A stretch of 64,000 nt of DNA from Chitinophagaceae bacterium (GCA_018335935.1 JAGXRG010000001.1:46326-110325), one strand, 5' to 3'. Shown: positions 23,165-33,744, counted from the first letter of the stretch. Numbers and translations are program-made. Notes: generated by a model not told the origin, from the sequence alone.

Positions 23165-24970
23165 TTAAACAGTTCGTTGAGCTAGAACTTTTCTTTCTCC
23201 AATTTGCTGACGCCACATAGCATAATACAAGCCTTTATCTGCTAAAAGTTGTTCATGGTTACCTACTTCTACAATTTTACCTTGTTCTAAAACAAAGATT
23301 TTATCGGCATGCATAATAGTACTTAAACGATGGGCAATTAGCACTGTAATTTGTTCGTGACTCAAAGAAATTTCTTTAATTGTAGATGTAATAGCTTCTT
23401 CTGTAATACTATCTAATGCAGAAGTAGCTTCATCGAAAATCAATAATTTAGGCTTTCGTAATAAAGCCCTAGCAATAGATATACGTTGTTTTTCTCCTCC
23501 ACTTAATTTTAATCCACCTTCACCAATCATGGTTAAAATTCCATTATCAGCTCTGGCTAATAAATTATCACAACTTGCTTTGCGAAGTGCTTCATTTAAA
23601 TCTTCATCGGTTGCAGATGGGTTTACAAAAATTAAATTTTCTTTTATGGTGCCTGCAAAAAGATTGGTGTCTTGAGTAACAAAACCTATTTGTGTTCTTA
23701 ATTCATCAAAATCCATTTCTTTACCATCAACATAATTATATACAATTTTACCTTCTTGTGGACGGTATAAGCCTACTAAAAGTTTTACTAAAGTACTTTT
23801 TCCACTTCCACTTGGCCCAACAAATGCAATGGTTTCACCCAGATTTACATTAAAATTAATATCATCTAAAGCTTTAAATTGAGCAGTTTGATGTTTAAAC
23901 CCAACATTAACAAACTGCAAATGTTCAATAGCACCTATATGTTTTGGATTATCAGGTTTAGGTTCAACCTTTTTTTGCATTAAGGTTTGAAAATTATTTA
24001 AAGAAGCCTCTGCTTCTCTATAGCTTAAAATAATATTGCCTATTTCTTGTAGCGGGCCAAAGATGAAGAAACTATAAAATTGTAAAGAGATTAACTCTCC
24101 TACTGTAAGAATATTTCTAAAAATTAACCATAACAATGTAAAAGTAATTACCTGACGTAAAAAATTAACCATTGTACCTTGAATGAAGCTTAAGGCACGT
24201 ATACTTTTTACCTTCCGTAATTCTAATCCTAAAATTTTATAAGTATTCTTATTTAATCTTTCTACTTCTTGTGAGGTTAAACCAAGACTTTTAACTAACT
24301 CAATATTTCTTAAACTTTCAGTGGTTGATCCAGCTAATGAAGTAGTTTCTTCAACAATTCTTTTTTGAATAATTTTTACTTTTTTACTCAATAAATTGGT
24401 CACTACGCCTATTAAAATAGCTCCTCCAAAATAAACTGGCAATATACTCCAGTGTTTTGATGAAGCAAAAATGGAAACAAAAACAACACTTACTATAATT
24501 GCAAAAAGAACATTTATAAAAAGTCCAATAAATTTTTCTGTATCTGCACGAACTTTTGTTAAGATTGATAAAGTTTCACCACTTCTTTGATCTTCAAATT
24601 CCTGATAAGGTAATTTCATAGAATGTTGTAGGCCATCTGTAAAAATTTTTGCTCCAAATTTTTGAACCACTACATTAACTGAATAATCTTGAAATGCTTT
24701 TGCAATTCTGCTTACCATGGCAGTGCCAACTAATAATACCAAATAAAACAATAAACCATTATATTCTTCATTTCCAAAGAAAAATTGGTGTTCATTTCTT
24801 GGTAAAGTTTTTGCAGTATCAAAATATGCAGGATGTGTAGCAAATTTGTCGATGACTTTTCCAAAAATCAAGGGATCGAATAAAGAAAATACTTGATTGA
24901 TTGCTGCCAACAATAGTGAAAGAAAAACAAGCCATTTGCTTGGCTTTAGGTATTCGAATAAAATTTTCAT
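23165..24970 (-). CDS. MsbA-like ABC exporter (half-transporter)
   Basis: The 601-residue protein has a six-helix exporter domain (residues 15-320) and an ATPase with Walker A GPSGSGKST, signature LSGGEKQR, Walker B LLIFDEATSALD and switch His in IAHRLS. It works as a homodimer or with a partner to export lipids or glycolipids. It ends about 60 bases beyond the blaI-like start, in the same direction. A polysaccharide role is inferred from the neighbouring glycosyltransferases. Confidence 0.9.
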   Translation of the reverse strand: MKILFEYLKPSKWLVFLSLLLAAINQVFSLFDPLIFGKVIDKFATHPAYFDTAKTLPRNEHQFFFGNEEYNGLLFYLVLLVGTAMVSRIAKAFQDYSVNVVVQKFGAKIFTDGLQHSMKLPYQEFEDQRSGETLSILTKVRADTEKFIGLFINVLFAIIVSVVFVSIFASSKHWSILPVYFGGAILIGVVTNLLSKKVKIIQKRIVEETTSLAGSTTESLRNIELVKSLGLTSQEVERLNKNTYKILGLELRKVKSIRALSFIQGTMVNFLRQVITFTLLWLIFRNILTVGELISLQFYSFFIFGPLQEIGNIILSYREAEASLNNFQTLMQKKVEPKPDNPKHIGAIEHLQFVNVGFKHQTAQFKALDDINFNVNLGETIAFVGPSGSGKSTLVKLLVGLYRPQEGKIVYNYVDGKEMDFDELRTQIGFVTQDTNLFAGTIKENLIFVNPSATDEDLNEALRKASCDNLLARADNGILTMIGEGGLKLSGGEKQRISIARALLRKPKLLIFDEATSALDSITEEAITSTIKEISLSHEQITVLIAHRLSTIMHADKIFVLEQGKIVEVGNHEQLLADKGLYYAMWRQQIGERKVLAQRTV

Positions 24971-25064
24971 ATAACAAAATAAACGTCAAATATAATAAGG
25001 ACAAGGAGTTTTACATTATTATCCTAATCTTGCAGAACAAATTTCTTAATTAGATAGCAAAACT

Positions 25065-25982
25065 ATGATTTCAAATAATTTTCCACTTGTTTCTATTGCA
25101 ATGGCAAGTTATAATGGTGAACGGTTTATAGCAGAACAATTAGAATCTATTTTACATCAGACTTATCCCAATATTGAAATAATTATTGTTGATGATTGTT
25201 CAAAAGATGGAACTATTGCTATTATTCAACAATATCAAACAAGCCATGAAAACATCAAACTCATTCAAAATAATATTAACTCAGGAGTTACAAAAACCTT
25301 TGAAAAAGCAATTTCAGAAGCTTCTGGTGATTTTATAGCCATTTCTGATCAGGATGATATTTGGGAATTGAAAAAGATTGAAATTTTGATGAATGAAATT
25401 GGAACTTTTGATGCTGTTTATTCGAATTCATTATTAGTTGATGCTTATGGAAATTCTTTGAATAAATCTTTCACTACTATTATGAATATGAAAACTTACT
25501 ATAGTGGTGCTCCATTTTTACTCTCCAATTCTGTTCCAGGGCATACTATTTTAATGAAAAAAAATTTTGTTGAGAAGATATTACCTTTTCCTAAAGATAT
25601 GTTATTCGATTTATGGATTGGTTTTTGTGCAGCAGCAAATAATGGAATTAAATTTGTAGATGAAACATTGGTAAAATACCGCCAACATGAATCTAATACT
25701 ATAGGAACAAGAGATTCTAAAAATAAAAAACAAAAAGATAAAGTTCAAATTCAGTTTGAAAAGAAATTAGTAGAATTACAAACTTTAGCTACAGCTCCTA
25801 TCAAAGACGAAAAAACAAAAATAATTCTTCATGAAATGATTGCTCTTTTTCACAGAAGATGGAGTTTTAAAAGAATGCTATTTTTCTTTAAACATTATAA
25901 CGAAATATTAGTGAGTAAAAAGAAACCTACCTATAGAAAAAAACTATTTTGTATAAAAATGTTTTTTAAACCAAATTTTTAA
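25065..25982 (+). CDS. GT2 glycosyltransferase
   Basis: The 305-residue protein has the GT-A fold of family 2: VSIAMASYNGERFIAEQLES at the N terminus, the nucleotide-binding IIIVDDCSKDGT, and the metal-binding DQDDIWE near residue 105. A C-terminal basic tail (KKKPTYRKKL) may contact the membrane. It likely adds sugars to a lipid-linked or surface glycan. The gene points towards a minus-strand methyltransferase with no gap between the stops. Confidence 0.92.
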   Translation: MISNNFPLVSIAMASYNGERFIAEQLESILHQTYPNIEIIIVDDCSKDGTIAIIQQYQTSHENIKLIQNNINSGVTKTFEKAISEASGDFIAISDQDDIWELKKIEILMNEIGTFDAVYSNSLLVDAYGNSLNKSFTTIMNMKTYYSGAPFLLSNSVPGHTILMKKNFVEKILPFPKDMLFDLWIGFCAAANNGIKFVDETLVKYRQHESNTIGTRDSKNKKQKDKVQIQFEKKLVELQTLATAPIKDEKTKIILHEMIALFHRRWSFKRMLFFFKHYNEILVSKKKPTYRKKLFCIKMFFKPNF

Positions 25983-26945
25983 CTACAAAGGTTTGGTTAA
26001 ATAAATTGCAGCCATATCTCCATTACCCTTTTCATTTTCAGCAATCATTTTTTTTCTGAAAGATTTTAATTGTTCTTTAGAAAACATACTTTCTTTTTCA
26101 TTAATTAAATGACTCTTTTTATCGTGTAAAGCCATACCAGTTTTATATTGTTCACTTGCCCAAATTACATAATCGAAACTATCGTAATAAAATTTATCAA
26201 TGGTAAAACCAGCATCTGTTACCAATTGTTTTAACCCTTTTTCTGATGGAATAAAAATATGTCGAGGAGCATCTAATCCACACCAAAATTCACCATAAGT
26301 TTTCCAACCATAATTACCCATAATAGGTACACGAACTAAAACCCTTCCCCCTGGTTTAGTTATCTTGCAAACTTGTTGCAAAGCTTTTAAAGGCTCATAC
26401 ATGTGTTCTAATGAGTGGTGCATCATTACAACATCATAGCATTCTTTTACTTCAAAAATATCTTGCTTTAAAACCTTTACTGCCCCATAATCTTTACTTT
26501 CATTGATGAATGGATCAATGCCTGTAAGATTTGTAAATCCTATATTAAATAGTTTTGATAAAAGACTTCCATTTCCTGTACCAATATCTAAAATAGCGTC
26601 GTCATATTTTGCTTTTGTAAATTTTACCCACTCATACAATTCATTCATCTTATATCCTAAACTTAATAACCTTCCTAAAATGGGTTGTTGACCAAAAAGC
26701 AAATAATCGGTTTTAATTTTTCGAAGTGTATCTGATTTTTTGTTGATTTTTAAATCGAGATTGAAAGAATAATAATCTTGATTGGGATAATATTTTCCTA
26801 AGTCATCTACCTGACTTAATAATTGCATAGTTCCACATGCACTGCACAATTGATATTCAAATGGCTCTTGCAAACCCAATTGAAGTTCTTTAATAACAAA
26901 TGTTGAATTGTTATGTGTATTATTACAAATGATGCAATTTGCCAT
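25983..26945 (-). CDS. SAM-dependent methyltransferase with N-terminal zinc-ribbon-like motif
   Basis: The 320-residue protein starts with two Cys pairs (CIICNN and CSACGTMQ), a probable zinc ribbon, followed by a class I methyltransferase core: ILDIGTGNGSLL (motif I), MMHHSLEHMYEP (motif IV) and PGGRVLVRVP. Members of this type modify sugars or glycolipids in polysaccharide clusters. A downstream GT2 and a second methyltransferase of the same layout are on the same strand. Confidence 0.9.
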   Translation of the reverse strand: MANCIICNNTHNNSTFVIKELQLGLQEPFEYQLCSACGTMQLLSQVDDLGKYYPNQDYYSFNLDLKINKKSDTLRKIKTDYLLFGQQPILGRLLSLGYKMNELYEWVKFTKAKYDDAILDIGTGNGSLLSKLFNIGFTNLTGIDPFINESKDYGAVKVLKQDIFEVKECYDVVMMHHSLEHMYEPLKALQQVCKITKPGGRVLVRVPIMGNYGWKTYGEFWCGLDAPRHIFIPSEKGLKQLVTDAGFTIDKFYYDSFDYVIWASEQYKTGMALHDKKSHLINEKESMFSKEQLKSFRKKMIAENEKGNGDMAAIYLTKPL

Positions 26946-26953
26946 GTTGATAT

Positions 26954-27829
26954 TTATATTTTCTTATAATTCTGATATTCAAAAAATCTTCTACCCGTTA
27001 GGGTAAACAATAAGTTTTTGAATTTATCTTTTAATGAATAATTATTAAAACTTACATCGTAATTAAACTTCCAATTCATCTTTTCAATTCTTTCTTTCAT
27101 CACTTTTGGATGTGAGCCTTTAAATTTTTCTAATGCATCAATTGAAGAAAAATCATAATCGCCCAAATCAGTTTTATCGTATTCTTCAGTGTATTTGTGA
27201 CCTTCCCAAAACTTTACACCTTCTTTACGTTTTGCCATCATAGTTGATGGATCTTTTACCCAACCATAATGAAACATATGGGCATCAATTTCTTTTACAC
27301 TAAGCTTTTCATCATTACCTTTTCTAAAACCTTGTGCATCTTTATAGCTATAAATTGATTTATTGTTTTTAATGATTCTAATTTCATTTCTATACCATTT
27401 ATTAGATGCTCCTATATAGTCGTATGAACCATAAAAATGATAATATTTAAACAAAAGTCCATCAACTTTATCATCATCTTTATACTTGAACATAGCATTT
27501 TTGATGATATCATAATCTTGCTCATGAATTACTTCATCTCCTTGAATATAAAAACACCAATCTGTATTTTTATCAATTGATTGAAATGCTTTGTTGGTTT
27601 CATCTGCTAAAACTGCACCTCCACTTTGTAATTGTTCATTCCAAATAGTATCAACAATTTTTATTTTTGTGGGATGAATTGATGCAACCAATTCTCTTGT
27701 TCCATCAGTACAATCTCCAACAGTAACAACAATTTCATCGCATAAAGGCAAAATAGAAAGTAATGATTCTTTAATGGGAAAATCAAACTTCACAGCATTT
27801 TTAATAAATGAAAATCCGGTTACCTTCAT
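26954..27829 (-). CDS. GT2 glycosyltransferase
   Basis: The 291-residue protein has a GT-A-like start (MKVTGFSFIKNAVKFDFPIK), an acidic pair in VTVGDCTDGT and QGDEVIHE as the likely metal-binding segment. It lacks membrane helices. It sits between two methyltransferase genes, with only a few bases on either side, so the three are probably one transcript. Confidence 0.88.
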   Translation of the reverse strand: MKVTGFSFIKNAVKFDFPIKESLLSILPLCDEIVVTVGDCTDGTRELVASIHPTKIKIVDTIWNEQLQSGGAVLADETNKAFQSIDKNTDWCFYIQGDEVIHEQDYDIIKNAMFKYKDDDKVDGLLFKYYHFYGSYDYIGASNKWYRNEIRIIKNNKSIYSYKDAQGFRKGNDEKLSVKEIDAHMFHYGWVKDPSTMMAKRKEGVKFWEGHKYTEEYDKTDLGDYDFSSIDALEKFKGSHPKVMKERIEKMNWKFNYDVSFNNYSLKDKFKNLLFTLTGRRFFEYQNYKKI

Positions 27830-27833
27830 TTTT

Positions 27834-28721
27834 CTAGTTTGGTGTTACAATGAATGAAAGATTGGTTCCAAAATGTAAATATCTATTCATCAATTTTGAA
27901 AAGAAAGATTTATTTGAAGCCGGGTCTCTCCTACTATATGTAAAATAATCTAAAACTTTGAAATCATTTTTCTTAAATAAAAATTTCATACTGTTTATTG
28001 TGGGTTCAAATAAATGATCTGGAGTTCTTGTTGCATCATTCCAACCAGATGAAACTCTTTTCTTAAGTCCTAATTTATAAAATAAATATTGAACTTTATT
28101 ACTTATAGAGTGTTTGTGAGGCACATTAACAACCAACACACCATTTACACATAAAATTTGCTTTGCTTTTTGTAACCATTCATTAGGATTGGGGACATGT
28201 TCTAGTACATGACTCATATGTATTAATGAAAATTTTGCTGGATACTCAAAATCTTCGAACTGAACATTAAAAACTTTGATACCCAAATTTTGCTCAATAA
28301 AATTGCCCATTTTTTCTGAAACATCAATACCTACACAAAGAGGGTAATATTCTTTAGCAGCAAATAAATAAGTGCCCATACCACTTCCAATATCTAAAGT
28401 TGAAGATCTATTTTTATCGAACTGTGTAATATTTTTCAACTCATCTTTAAACATGGGGATAGATGATTCATTTACTGTAGTAAATTCATCTAATTTTAAA
28501 TTATCGGCAAACTGATAATAAGAAGCATAAGCTCTATCAATAAACTCTTTGTTGTAAGTGGGTCTTGGTGAGGAGTAAATTAAACTGCAATCTGAACACT
28601 CTACGTAAGTATACTGCATTTTATGACCAAATTTTTCGTGTACACTTTTTTTAGTAGAACTACAAAAAGGACAACCCACTTCCTCCCAAGACGATGGGAC
28701 ATACTCTTTCAATTGACTCAT
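27834..28721 (-). CDS. SAM-dependent methyltransferase with N-terminal zinc-ribbon-like motif
   Basis: The start at 28721 (MSQLKEYVPSSWEEVGCPFC) is preferred because the track start at 28820 would overlap the divergent gene at 28793. The 295-residue protein has CPFC and CSDCSLIYSSPRP Cys pairs and a class I methyltransferase core (TLDIGSGMGTYLF, MSHVLEHVPNP, NGVLVVNVPH). It is a paralogue-like partner of the methyltransferase at 25983-26945. Confidence 0.88.
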   Translation of the reverse strand: MSQLKEYVPSSWEEVGCPFCSSTKKSVHEKFGHKMQYTYVECSDCSLIYSSPRPTYNKEFIDRAYASYYQFADNLKLDEFTTVNESSIPMFKDELKNITQFDKNRSSTLDIGSGMGTYLFAAKEYYPLCVGIDVSEKMGNFIEQNLGIKVFNVQFEDFEYPAKFSLIHMSHVLEHVPNPNEWLQKAKQILCVNGVLVVNVPHKHSISNKVQYLFYKLGLKKRVSSGWNDATRTPDHLFEPTINSMKFLFKKNDFKVLDYFTYSRRDPASNKSFFSKLMNRYLHFGTNLSFIVTPN

Positions 28722-28792
28722 GAATTTATATTGGAGTGCAAGATACACTCTTGCTTTTAAAATCTTTACTTTGCTGTACTTAAAGTTATTAA

Positions 28793-29770
28793 ATGCACAT
28801 AGCAATTGTACATAATGCAATTATACCAGCACCAAAATATGGAGGTACAGAACGTGTAATACTTTGGTTAGGCAAACAATTGGTGGCACTTGGGCATCAA
28901 GTTACTTATATTGTGCCTGAAGGTTCAAGTTGTTCGTTTGGCAATATTGTTCATTTGAATAATGCAATACCCTTAAATAGAATTATTCCAGAAAATGTAG
29001 ATGTAGTGCATATACATTGTGGCGTAAATGAACTTCCATTAAAACCTTACCTTGTTACTTTACATGGCAATACCAATGAAGTGTATGATATTGATAAGAA
29101 TACTGTTTTTGTTTCAAAAAATCATGCATCAAGATTTGGCAGTGAAGTATATGTGCATAATGGCATAGATCCTGAAGATTATGGCAAACCTTCTTTCGAC
29201 AAAAAAAAATACATTCATTTTTTAGGAGATGCAGCTTGGAGAGTGAAAAATGTTAAAGGAGCCATTTCAATTGCATCAAAAGCAAAAATTCCTTTACATG
29301 TTTTAGGTGGGGTTCGATTTAATTTTAATCAAGGTGTTAGACTAACTTTTAATCCTAAAATTCATTTTCATGGCATGGTTGGTGGTGAAAAGAAAAATAA
29401 GCTGTTAGATGCTTCACAAGGATTTTTATTTCCTATACGTTGGCACGAACCTTTTGGCATTGCTATTATTGAGAGTTTATATTTTGGGTGCCCTGTTTTT
29501 GCAACTCCTCATGGTTCTTTACCAGAACTAGTACCAGTTGAAGTGGGTTGTTTAAGTTCAAAAAGTGAAATTTTAGTTCGTGCAATAAAACATTTGAATG
29601 AATACGACCCAAAAGTTTGTCATAATTACGTAATGGAACATTTCACTTCAAAGCAAATGGCCCAATCTTATTTAAAGTTGTATGAAAAAGTATTAAATGG
29701 CCTTTCACTTAATTCCGTTCATCCTAAATTAATTGAAGTTCAAACTAAAAAATTCTTAGATTTTGATTAG
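28793..29770 (+). CDS. GT4 glycosyltransferase
   Basis: The 325-residue GT-B enzyme starts MHIAIVHNAIIPAPKYGGTE, the usual donor-loop glycine motif, and has the C-terminal EPFGIAIIESLYFGCPVFAT with the conserved E-x7-E. It transfers a sugar from a nucleotide donor. It is divergent from the methyltransferase operon and precedes an MsbA-like exporter. Confidence 0.93.
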   Translation: MHIAIVHNAIIPAPKYGGTERVILWLGKQLVALGHQVTYIVPEGSSCSFGNIVHLNNAIPLNRIIPENVDVVHIHCGVNELPLKPYLVTLHGNTNEVYDIDKNTVFVSKNHASRFGSEVYVHNGIDPEDYGKPSFDKKKYIHFLGDAAWRVKNVKGAISIASKAKIPLHVLGGVRFNFNQGVRLTFNPKIHFHGMVGGEKKNKLLDASQGFLFPIRWHEPFGIAIIESLYFGCPVFATPHGSLPELVPVEVGCLSSKSEILVRAIKHLNEYDPKVCHNYVMEHFTSKQMAQSYLKLYEKVLNGLSLNSVHPKLIEVQTKKFLDFD

Positions 29771-29782
29771 AAGATGGATTTG

Positions 29783-29813
29783 TTTGGTTGTACAAAGCAG
29801 AATTCTACCTTTG
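29783..29813 (+). promoter_or_regulatory. Complete Bacteroidota promoter for the MsbA-like gene
   Basis: TTTG (29783-29786) and TACCTTTG (29806-29813) are separated by 19 bases, matching the TTTG / TAnnTTTG consensus. The ATG follows 16 bases after the -7 box. Confidence 0.7.
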
Positions 29814-29829
29814 CTGCAATTACTTTTGA

Positions 29830-31653
29830 ATGAAAAAATACATTGGCTTACTTAAATACTTAAAGGCTTATAAGAAGAATATTATATTGTACTTTTTAAG
29901 TGTTGTTGCTTCAATAATTTTCAGCATAGCATCTATTGCCATGCTCTTTCCTTTTTTAGAAATTATTTTTGGTACCAAACAAGTCATTACACAGCAACCT
30001 GAGCTTACTTTAAACACATCTAGCATTATTAATTACTTACAATATATAGTGAGTAATTTAGTACAAACTAAGGGCTCAACTTTTACATTAGCTACAGTTT
30101 GTATATTTATTGTTACTGCAATTTTCTTTAAAAATTTATTTTTATACATCAGTTTTTATGTATTAACTCCATTAAGGAATGGCTTCTCTATGAGAATGAG
30201 AAAAGAATTGTTCGAAAAAATTCTTGGCTTACCTATTGGTTATTTTACAGAACAAAAAAAAGGTGATTTAATGAGTAGATTAACCAATGATATGGCAGAA
30301 TTAGAAACTGCCGTAAATTGCACATTGGAGGGTTTTATTAAAGAACCATTAACAATAATTTTTTATTTAGTTGTCTTATTTTTTATAAGTTTTAAATTAT
30401 CCTTAAGCTTACTTATTCTTCTGCCTATTTCTGGTTTTATTATTGGAAGAGTGAGTAAAAGTTTAAAGAAACACAGTACAACCATTGCTGAAAAATATTC
30501 TGAAGGTTTAAGCATTACAGAAGAAACTTTATCAGGACTAAGAGTTATTAAATCTTTTACTGCAGAAAACTTTATTTCTAAAAAATTCTTTACATCTAAC
30601 GAAGAACTATTTGTTGCTCGTAATAAAATAAATTTTAGAAAAGATATAGCTAGTCCATTAAGTGAAGTACTTGGCATTATTACATTGAGTATTATTCTTT
30701 GGTTGGGTGGAAGTTTAATTTTAGAGAACAAAGGATTCAACTTAAACGGTTCTGCATTCATTACGTACATTGCTATTTTCACTCAAATTATTAATCCTGC
30801 AAAAAGTTTAAGCAGTGCATTTTATGCTATGCAAAAAGGAACAGCTGCTTTACACAGAATAGAAAGTGTTTTATTAACCGAGAATACTATTGATGAAAAT
30901 ATTCATGGAAAAAAACTAGATCATTTTAATGATTCAATCGAATTTAAAAATGTTGGTTTTGCTTATAATGATGTTACTATTCTTAACAATATCAATTTAA
31001 AAATTGAAAAAGGAAAAACGATTGCTTTAGTTGGTAGTAGTGGTGCTGGAAAAAGCACACTTGCAGATTTGGTTCCTCGTTTTCATGATGTAACTAGTGG
31101 CGAACTTTTAGTAGATGGCTTAAACATTAAAGCTTACAATTTAAACAGTTTAAGAAAGCAAATGAGTATTGTTACACAAGAACCTATTCTGTTTAATGAT
31201 ACTATTGCAAACAATATAAAATTAGGAGTGCAAAATGCCACTGATAATGAAATAGAAGAAGCTGCAAAAGTTGCCAATGCATATTCTTTTATTATAAAAA
31301 AAGATGATGGATTCAATTCAAATATTGGTGATAGAGGAAGCAAATTAAGTGGTGGAGAAAAACAAAGATTAACCATAGCAAGGGCTATTTTAAAAAACTC
31401 TCCCATTCTAATTTTAGATGAAGCCACTTCTTCTTTAGATACAGAAAGTGAAAGACTGGTTCAAGACGCTATCAATAAAATGATGTTGAATAGAACAACA
31501 ATTGTAATTGCACACAGATTAAGCACCATAAGACATGCAGATGAAATTATTGTATTAGATAAAGGCAATATTGCAGAACGTGGTAATCACGATACTTTAA
31601 TGCAAGCCAATGGCATTTACAAAAAATTGGTAGATATGCAAGAATTGAAATAA
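29830..31653 (+). CDS. MsbA-like lipid/glycolipid ABC exporter
   Basis: The 607-residue half-transporter has a six-helix membrane domain (residues 15-330) and an ATPase with Walker A GSSGAGKST, signature LSGGEKQR, Walker B LILDEATSSLD and switch His in IAHRLS. It resembles MsbA, which flips lipid A or glycolipids across the inner membrane. It has its own promoter and probably shares a transcript with the next membrane protein. Confidence 0.92.
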   Translation: MKKYIGLLKYLKAYKKNIILYFLSVVASIIFSIASIAMLFPFLEIIFGTKQVITQQPELTLNTSSIINYLQYIVSNLVQTKGSTFTLATVCIFIVTAIFFKNLFLYISFYVLTPLRNGFSMRMRKELFEKILGLPIGYFTEQKKGDLMSRLTNDMAELETAVNCTLEGFIKEPLTIIFYLVVLFFISFKLSLSLLILLPISGFIIGRVSKSLKKHSTTIAEKYSEGLSITEETLSGLRVIKSFTAENFISKKFFTSNEELFVARNKINFRKDIASPLSEVLGIITLSIILWLGGSLILENKGFNLNGSAFITYIAIFTQIINPAKSLSSAFYAMQKGTAALHRIESVLLTENTIDENIHGKKLDHFNDSIEFKNVGFAYNDVTILNNINLKIEKGKTIALVGSSGAGKSTLADLVPRFHDVTSGELLVDGLNIKAYNLNSLRKQMSIVTQEPILFNDTIANNIKLGVQNATDNEIEEAAKVANAYSFIIKKDDGFNSNIGDRGSKLSGGEKQRLTIARAILKNSPILILDEATSSLDTESERLVQDAINKMMLNRTTIVIAHRLSTIRHADEIIVLDKGNIAERGNHDTLMQANGIYKKLVDMQELK

Positions 31654-31665
31654 AGCATTATTTGT

Positions 31666-32871
31666 ATGAAGAAGATAAACGACTTTATTTTTTCTGGTAA
31701 GTTTCTTTACGATAAAAAAGTATCTATCTTTTTATGGTTTGGATTATCGATTACAACCATTATTCAAAATATTTTAGATATTGAACACAAAACCAATATT
31801 TACAAAATATTTAAATACTCATTTATTCATGCTCAACAACAAGTAAATCTGTATTTACAGTATCCCCTTCAGCATGATGATGTTTTTTTATATGGCCCCA
31901 CATTCTCCTTTCTAATTGCACCATTTGCTTTATTACCTGATTGGTTAGGCGTTACTCTTTGGGTAATCTTCAACGTATCTATTTTGTTTTATGCCATTAA
32001 ACAATTACCCATAAAAGAAATTTATCAAAATGCTATTTTAGTTTTGGCTTCTCACGAAATGATGAATGCATCATCATGGTTACAATTCAATGCAACAATA
32101 GCAGCTTGTATAATATTAGGTTTTGTTTTCATTATAAAAGGGAAAGAATGGCTTGCTTTATTATTCATTGTTTTTGCAACCATCACTAAAATTTATGGTA
32201 TTGTAGCATTTTCATTTTTCTTTTTTAGCAATAACAAAATCAAGTTTATTTTTTGGTCATTTGTTTGGACTGCTGTTTGGTTTATTGTTCCAATTCTTTA
32301 CATGCCTTTTTCGTTTCTTTTAGAAACTTACCAAAACTGGTATGATGCATTAATTTATAAATCTTCAAAAAATGTTACCGGAGTTGAACGACAATATTTT
32401 TATCAAGATATTTCGGTAATGGGTTTAATCAGAAGAAATATTGATAATACTTTTAATAAAGATGCTATTGTATTATTTTTTGCTTCTATCATCTTCTTAT
32501 TAAAATATACTAAATACAAATTTTTTCATGATGTGAGATATCAATTGTATTTTCTATGTTCTGTTTTATTGTTTGTTGTAATATTTAGTACGGGTTCAGA
32601 ATCTCCAACTTATATCATTGCATTTCCGGCTTGTTGCATTTGGTTTATATTACAACCCAAAAACAAATGGGTAAATGCATTTTTTATTTTTTGTTTGTTG
32701 ATCGTTAGTTTTTCTTATTCTGATTTATTAACGAGTTATACTAGAGAATTTAGCATGCAACATTCATTAAAAGCATTACCTTGTTTTATATTGTGGTTAA
32801 TTATCATTTATCAAATTTTAACCGAACAGTTTTTAAGAGTTGAAATGGGAAGAATTTCGAATGTTGAATAA
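31666..32871 (+). CDS. GT87 / DUF2029-type membrane glycosyltransferase
   Basis: The 401-residue protein has about ten membrane helices and the loop YGPTFSFLIAPFALLPDWLG, typical of DUF2029 polyprenyl-phosphate-dependent mannosyl- or arabinosyl-type transferases (GT-C). An acidic catalytic residue is not pinned down. It starts 12 bases after the MsbA-like stop and closes the polysaccharide region. Confidence 0.8.
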   Translation: MKKINDFIFSGKFLYDKKVSIFLWFGLSITTIIQNILDIEHKTNIYKIFKYSFIHAQQQVNLYLQYPLQHDDVFLYGPTFSFLIAPFALLPDWLGVTLWVIFNVSILFYAIKQLPIKEIYQNAILVLASHEMMNASSWLQFNATIAACIILGFVFIIKGKEWLALLFIVFATITKIYGIVAFSFFFFSNNKIKFIFWSFVWTAVWFIVPILYMPFSFLLETYQNWYDALIYKSSKNVTGVERQYFYQDISVMGLIRRNIDNTFNKDAIVLFFASIIFLLKYTKYKFFHDVRYQLYFLCSVLLFVVIFSTGSESPTYIIAFPACCIWFILQPKNKWVNAFFIFCLLIVSFSYSDLLTSYTREFSMQHSLKALPCFILWLIIIYQILTEQFLRVEMGRISNVE

Positions 32872-32916
32872 TGATTTTTATTAATCATTTATCATTAACA
32901 ATTAATAATTAAAAGA

Positions 32917-33732
32917 ATGTCTATACATAAAGATGTAAAAAAAGTAACAACACACACTCTGCAAAAAATGAAATTGCACGGAGAAAAAATTTCTATGCTT
33001 ACTGCATACGATTATTCTTTTGCAAAAATTTTTGATGCATCAGGTATTGATGTGATATTAGTGGGAGATAGTGCTGGTAATGTTATTGCAGGTTATGAAA
33101 CAACTGTACCTGTTACTTTAGATCAAATGATTTATCATGCTCAAAGTGTTGTAAGAGGAATAAATAGATGCTTAGTTGTAGTTGATATGCCATTTGGTAC
33201 TTATCAAAGTAATAGTGATATAGCTCTAGCTTCTGCTATTAGAATCATGAAAGAGACTGGTGCCCATGCCATTAAATTAGAAGGTGGTGAAGAAGTCTTA
33301 GACAGTATTAAAAAAATTGTAAGTGCAGGCATACCTGTTATGGGTCATTTAGGATTAACTCCTCAAAGCATTTACAAATTTGGAACATACACAGTTAGGG
33401 CTAAAGAAGAACAAGAAGCAGAAAAATTAAAAAAAGATATTCAACTTTTAGAAGAGGTAGGATGCTTTGCTGTTGTTTTAGAAAAAATTCCTGCAACCTT
33501 AGCTGCAGAAGTTACAAAGTCTGTAAACATTCCAACAATAGGCATTGGTGCAGGTGCAGCTTGTGATGGACAAGTTTTAGTAATGCACGATATGTTGGGT
33601 ATTACCACAGAATTTAAACCCAGATTTTTACGACAATATGCAAATCTTGGTGAACAAATTAATAATGCAGTAAAAAAATATATTGAAGACATTAAAAAGA
33701 AAGATTTTCCAAATGAAAGTGAATCTTACTAA
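32917..33732 (+). CDS. panB: 3-methyl-2-oxobutanoate hydroxymethyltransferase
   Basis: The 271-residue TIM-barrel enzyme makes ketopantoate from alpha-ketoisovalerate and methylene-tetrahydrofolate in pantothenate/CoA synthesis. Landmarks are LTAYDYSFAKI, the metal-binding VGDSAGNV and VVDMPFGTYQ, substrate loop KLEGGEEV, HLGLTPQS, and IGIGAGAACDGQVLVMHDMLG. Length is normal for PanB. panC and panD are not nearby. The next gene starts 12 bases downstream. Confidence 0.97.
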   Translation: MSIHKDVKKVTTHTLQKMKLHGEKISMLTAYDYSFAKIFDASGIDVILVGDSAGNVIAGYETTVPVTLDQMIYHAQSVVRGINRCLVVVDMPFGTYQSNSDIALASAIRIMKETGAHAIKLEGGEEVLDSIKKIVSAGIPVMGHLGLTPQSIYKFGTYTVRAKEEQEAEKLKKDIQLLEEVGCFAVVLEKIPATLAAEVTKSVNIPTIGIGAGAACDGQVLVMHDMLGITTEFKPRFLRQYANLGEQINNAVKKYIEDIKKKDFPNESESY

Positions 33733-33744
33733 TAATTTTTATTC

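Noticed and set aside
30363-30782. 139-residue minus-strand ORF
   Set aside because: It is a shadow of the MsbA-like membrane domain.
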